From Symsagittifera roscoffensis (lineage: Eukaryota > Xenacoelomorpha > Acoela > Convolutidae): a stretch of 64,000 bases of DNA. The notes beneath the pieces are model-generated. The model did not search any database, was not told the DNA's origin, and saw nothing but the letters and a program-made list of their open reading frames with translations. Position numbers and translations under genes: made by a program. The DNA is taken from positions 5,306,411 to 5,370,410 of the forward strand of contig NC_087064.1 of NCBI RefSeq assembly GCF_963678635.1. The letters are read 5' to 3'. Of this stretch, positions 63,301-64,000 are shown piece after piece. Every line of letters begins with the position of its first letter. The first letter of the stretch is position 1.

Positions 63301-64000
63301 TGGTCGGATAATGGCACGAACTTCGTTGGTGCGGAAAAGGAATTACTTGCCTGCATCAAGAGCTGGAATGGCATGGCTCCGACCATTTTTGCACACAAAG
63401 GTGTTACTTGGAAATTTAACCCGCCAGGCGCACCCCATCATGGCGGCTCCTGGGAACGCCTCGTCCGAAGCGTGAAGCGCGTGCTGTACGATATCCTAGG
63501 CAGTAGGCGAGTCACTGAAGAGGTGTTAGGAACAACACTCTGCTTAGTTGAACAGGCTTTGAATTCGAGGCCAATCACTCCCGTTAGTACCGATTCACGT
63601 GAGTTAGAAGCGTTAACCCCAAACCATTTTTTGCTTGGACAACATGCCACAAGCTTTCCTTCGCTTTTACCCGGGGAGCACTTCGATCACAAGAAAAGGT
63701 ACGTGCGAGCGCAGTCATATGCTAACGCGATTTGGTCTCGTTGGCTTCGAGAATATGTTCCCTCGCTGAATAAGCGTGTCAAGTGGCACACTCATTCTGA
63801 CTTCACTCTTAAAACAGGCGATCTCGTGTGGGTGATTGAGCCCGATAGTCCGCGTGGGTACTACCCTCTCGCCCGAATCGTCAAGCTAAACTACGGACAG
63901 GACGGTTGCGCTCGATCCGCCCTTGTTAAGACCGCCACCCGTGAAGTCACTCGGCCGACCGTTAAGCTCGCTCCGGTTCTTCCTTCTTCAGGGGGGGAGG
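57325..64000 (+). CDS. BEL/Pao retrotransposon Gag-Pol polyprotein, open at window edge
   Basis: One uninterrupted frame of 2,225 codons from ATG 57325. Order by residue: N-terminal Gag with a charged coiled coil at about 187-248; Ser/Pro/Asn/His-rich linker 260-570; Gag core 590-790 (PEWKLAQFDGNPLNWHEWFG); zinc knuckles C812/C815/H819/C824, C845/C848/H853/C858, and a third C864/C869/H873/H878; aspartic protease D947 (DSAST); reverse transcriptase with D1282 (SADIEGMF) and YMDD at 1358-1361; RNase H with D1542, E1587, D1617; integrase with HH...CVTC (to C1900) and D1933, D1995, E2044; and the BEL-type C-terminal domain (GDLVWVIEPDSPRGYYPLAR). All catalytic residues are present with no stop or shift, suggesting a recently active copy. 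GC content is higher than in the surroundings. Confidence 0.95.
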   Translation, partial: MDEKFQSKIRKLFETRLNLENELLKGHSLLLEYIENNSRTTKIDNAVYKCKIALEKAVDVNEQLIRLAGKTENPEKIIAQQDLWLKKVTEMNDKVMHEAQSYKMSLEPSSFPAAGITGSKGSLQQTRSETSSHSHKTSDSAARVSENRSKVSNKSKDSRKLDSHKSDKSASTRHTSTVRTMSSSEKRHELALVKRRHEELERQYQVSLRLKEQENRLKFEQSQLELEQLAENHKKQLIEMELKAFELEDSSSEVSEKVAQSNLTGVSQPISKVATDRTNDWVDSVSSQAPPDVASAPGLQAFTHVPISSGPTTSALLAHAIHTSNSHNHEHTALSDPGIHSYGHRAMPRFGSASLLPLQASVSFPASVPFPVNNMHSSAHVLPTPSAVPLQTMSSNITNGSFAIAQPESLPVPMLPAQPGSGFVSLSPAFVGGGFSSSGVNPTPVFFSAPNCHAAPVQTQHNLPFVPHTVSPSINDYYTSDANLWRLAATTPIVTPAQCCNAGNIFSNVTTVVPSCNTAAPYTSGGTVYFNTPSVHPQHVPHFVNQTNTGYQPVNEDYAPSSAYPNQGCSSDRPLSARELAELLMHSRKDHLPEWKLAQFDGNPLNWHEWFGQFKSTVDSAVLTDDTKLTYLKTLVTGKAKTAIAEFSYSGVMYKDALATLQRKFGQPHAIVGAHLDKLNTFPPLKMHNSENVISFSSAVSGLVAVFKSLSFNDDLKSVNLLNQAVSKLPPNLKEAWSMHTVRHNWQRPTLLDFNNWLKEKAEGHERLRLLSSKAKNEEPVKPKTTKVFAANSQVTSKAQDKSQDKSKFPPCVLCKGSHALWNCAVFKEKNATQRAKYVAEQKLCFACLNGNHSFRQCSRAKKCPKPECDSTHNVLLHGAERIFPRKENSNVSNKAGTNKSKENTNTSTHAAVSDVLDIESSKGLLPIATLGVSSDVTSLLTLVLCDSASTHSWVSSSLVNRLGLVGEPVNLSISGFNSTTVVETQRVKFRVSSEPNNSDFVFSLCAYVKDNIRIGSELINIADLQNKYPQLAPIKPIQYTYEDVEVIIGQDYYHAVRPIEFILGDDKNSPCSVRLPIGWVLSGPLPPSGNSTSSCFKCVVEDSSLTDQIKSWYELESYGAFKQVDARSAADKHALSILNSETVHNGERYIVPMLWIDSNVSLPNNYYSSLAQFKSLERRLSKDPELRERYAETIREDIRKGYVVTVEPHDPRKRSDREWYLPHHPVVNPNKPGKVRRVLNGASKFHGTSLNKSLLVGPDLLQNLIFVLLRFRQHKYAVSADIEGMFLQVGVPARDQISLRFLWREDTTSDVVVHQYTRHIFGARDSPTCANFALQKTATDNMSTYPEAASVVNEKFYMDDYLDSFENVTQAIKTSRDLVSLLKMGGFNLTKFVSNADEITSAMNPEESETSSSPIKEICNGAEQSSHVLGLKWDHVKDTLVVSRGVDRPLDKAITQRTVLSFVSSVFDPVGLVAPYTVRARLLLKDIWKISGQSWDNELPEDIRDKFLEWHSGLPLLGQLTIPRCYFTEPVDQIELHMFGDSSQDVFCAVGFLRARLASSHKTQISFIFGKARVAPMKALSIPKLELQAALLATRLKDDILTALTVSINHVFMWTDSTTVLQWLNSTEKLPVFVANRVGEILESTTIDEWHHVLSGDTPADTGTRGISSEALKDSSWVIGPSILRTTDWPFIPDERVINKIRLKGPSCDVDNCLETSSSFVTDVTSIKHPEHGFNWERFSSFTRYKRVVAFMLRVLPSHKHFRGKDLRITDPTELDIAESKLIHLAQMESFPVELKTLTAGKPIKNSSKIATYSPFIGPAGIIRSTGRIVRLVEDTEFDTKHPIILDARHTLVRLLARSLHHKHFHQGLDYMRSVLNMKYAILGLRRLLRSIENQCVTCRKRKASTIQPIMSDLPVERLGYKQPPFNHTGVDYFGPLYVPVRRSTEKRWGFLFTCLTTRAVHLEIVPSLDTSSCVMGIERFVARRGTPSTIWSDNGTNFVGAEKELLACIKSWNGMAPTIFAHKGVTWKFNPPGAPHHGGSWERLVRSVKRVLYDILGSRRVTEEVLGTTLCLVEQALNSRPITPVSTDSRELEALTPNHFLLGQHATSFPSLLPGEHFDHKKRYVRAQSYANAIWSRWLREYVPSLNKRVKWHTHSDFTLKTGDLVWVIEPDSPRGYYPLARIVKLNYGQDGCARSALVKTATREVTRPTVKLAPVLPSSGGE

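Overview
This is an AT-rich animal genome window. Its two host genes have short exons with GT..AG introns and metazoan-only domain architectures, and the introns are packed with transposon remnants. The gene content (a ciliary TPR protein, a netrin-receptor-type guidance receptor, a BEL/Pao retrotransposon) fits a non-vertebrate metazoan. I cannot name the phylum from sequence alone.

Layout. 1-5.4 kb: a 34-bp minisatellite and two copies of a 1.6-kb repeat, in the introns of the + strand gene CFAP70. 3.1-8.6 kb: the last six recognised exons of CFAP70 (+), ending in the terminal GFGDPSF peptide; the 5' part of the gene lies left of the window. 8.1-17.3 kb: a roughly 3-kb unit repeated three times in tandem. 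Each unit carries the last exon of CFAP70 on + and the last exon of the neighbouring receptor gene on -, with a poly(A) signal for each. 14.9-52.6 kb: a complete 24-exon DCC/neogenin-type receptor gene on the - strand, from signal peptide to P3 motif. The spliced reading frame is 4,989 nt (1,662 codons plus stop) and stays in phase through every junction, giving 4 Ig + 6 FN3 + TM + P1 + P3. Its introns hold several miniature inverted-repeat elements, a repeat family with a conserved CG-rich hairpin, a tRNA-derived SINE and minisatellites. 52.6-55 kb: intergenic, with a degenerate tRNA-like sequence. About 55.3-64 kb: the 5' part and nearly all of the coding region of a BEL/Pao LTR retrotransposon, with an intact gag-pol frame still open at the window edge and an extra 214-codon ORF in front of gag.

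How it fits together. CFAP70 (cilia) and the DCC/neogenin-type gene (axon and cell guidance) are unrelated in function but converge tail to tail. The junction between them has been triplicated, so each gene has three candidate terminal exons. In each unit the two 3' UTRs overlap, and use of distal copies would create kilobases of sense-antisense overlap. The pattern of differences between units shows that the middle unit is a left/right hybrid of the outer two, the signature of unequal crossing over. The other items that most deserve a second look are an 11-residue S/T-P repeat array in the receptor's cytoplasmic tail and the accessory ORF of the BEL element.
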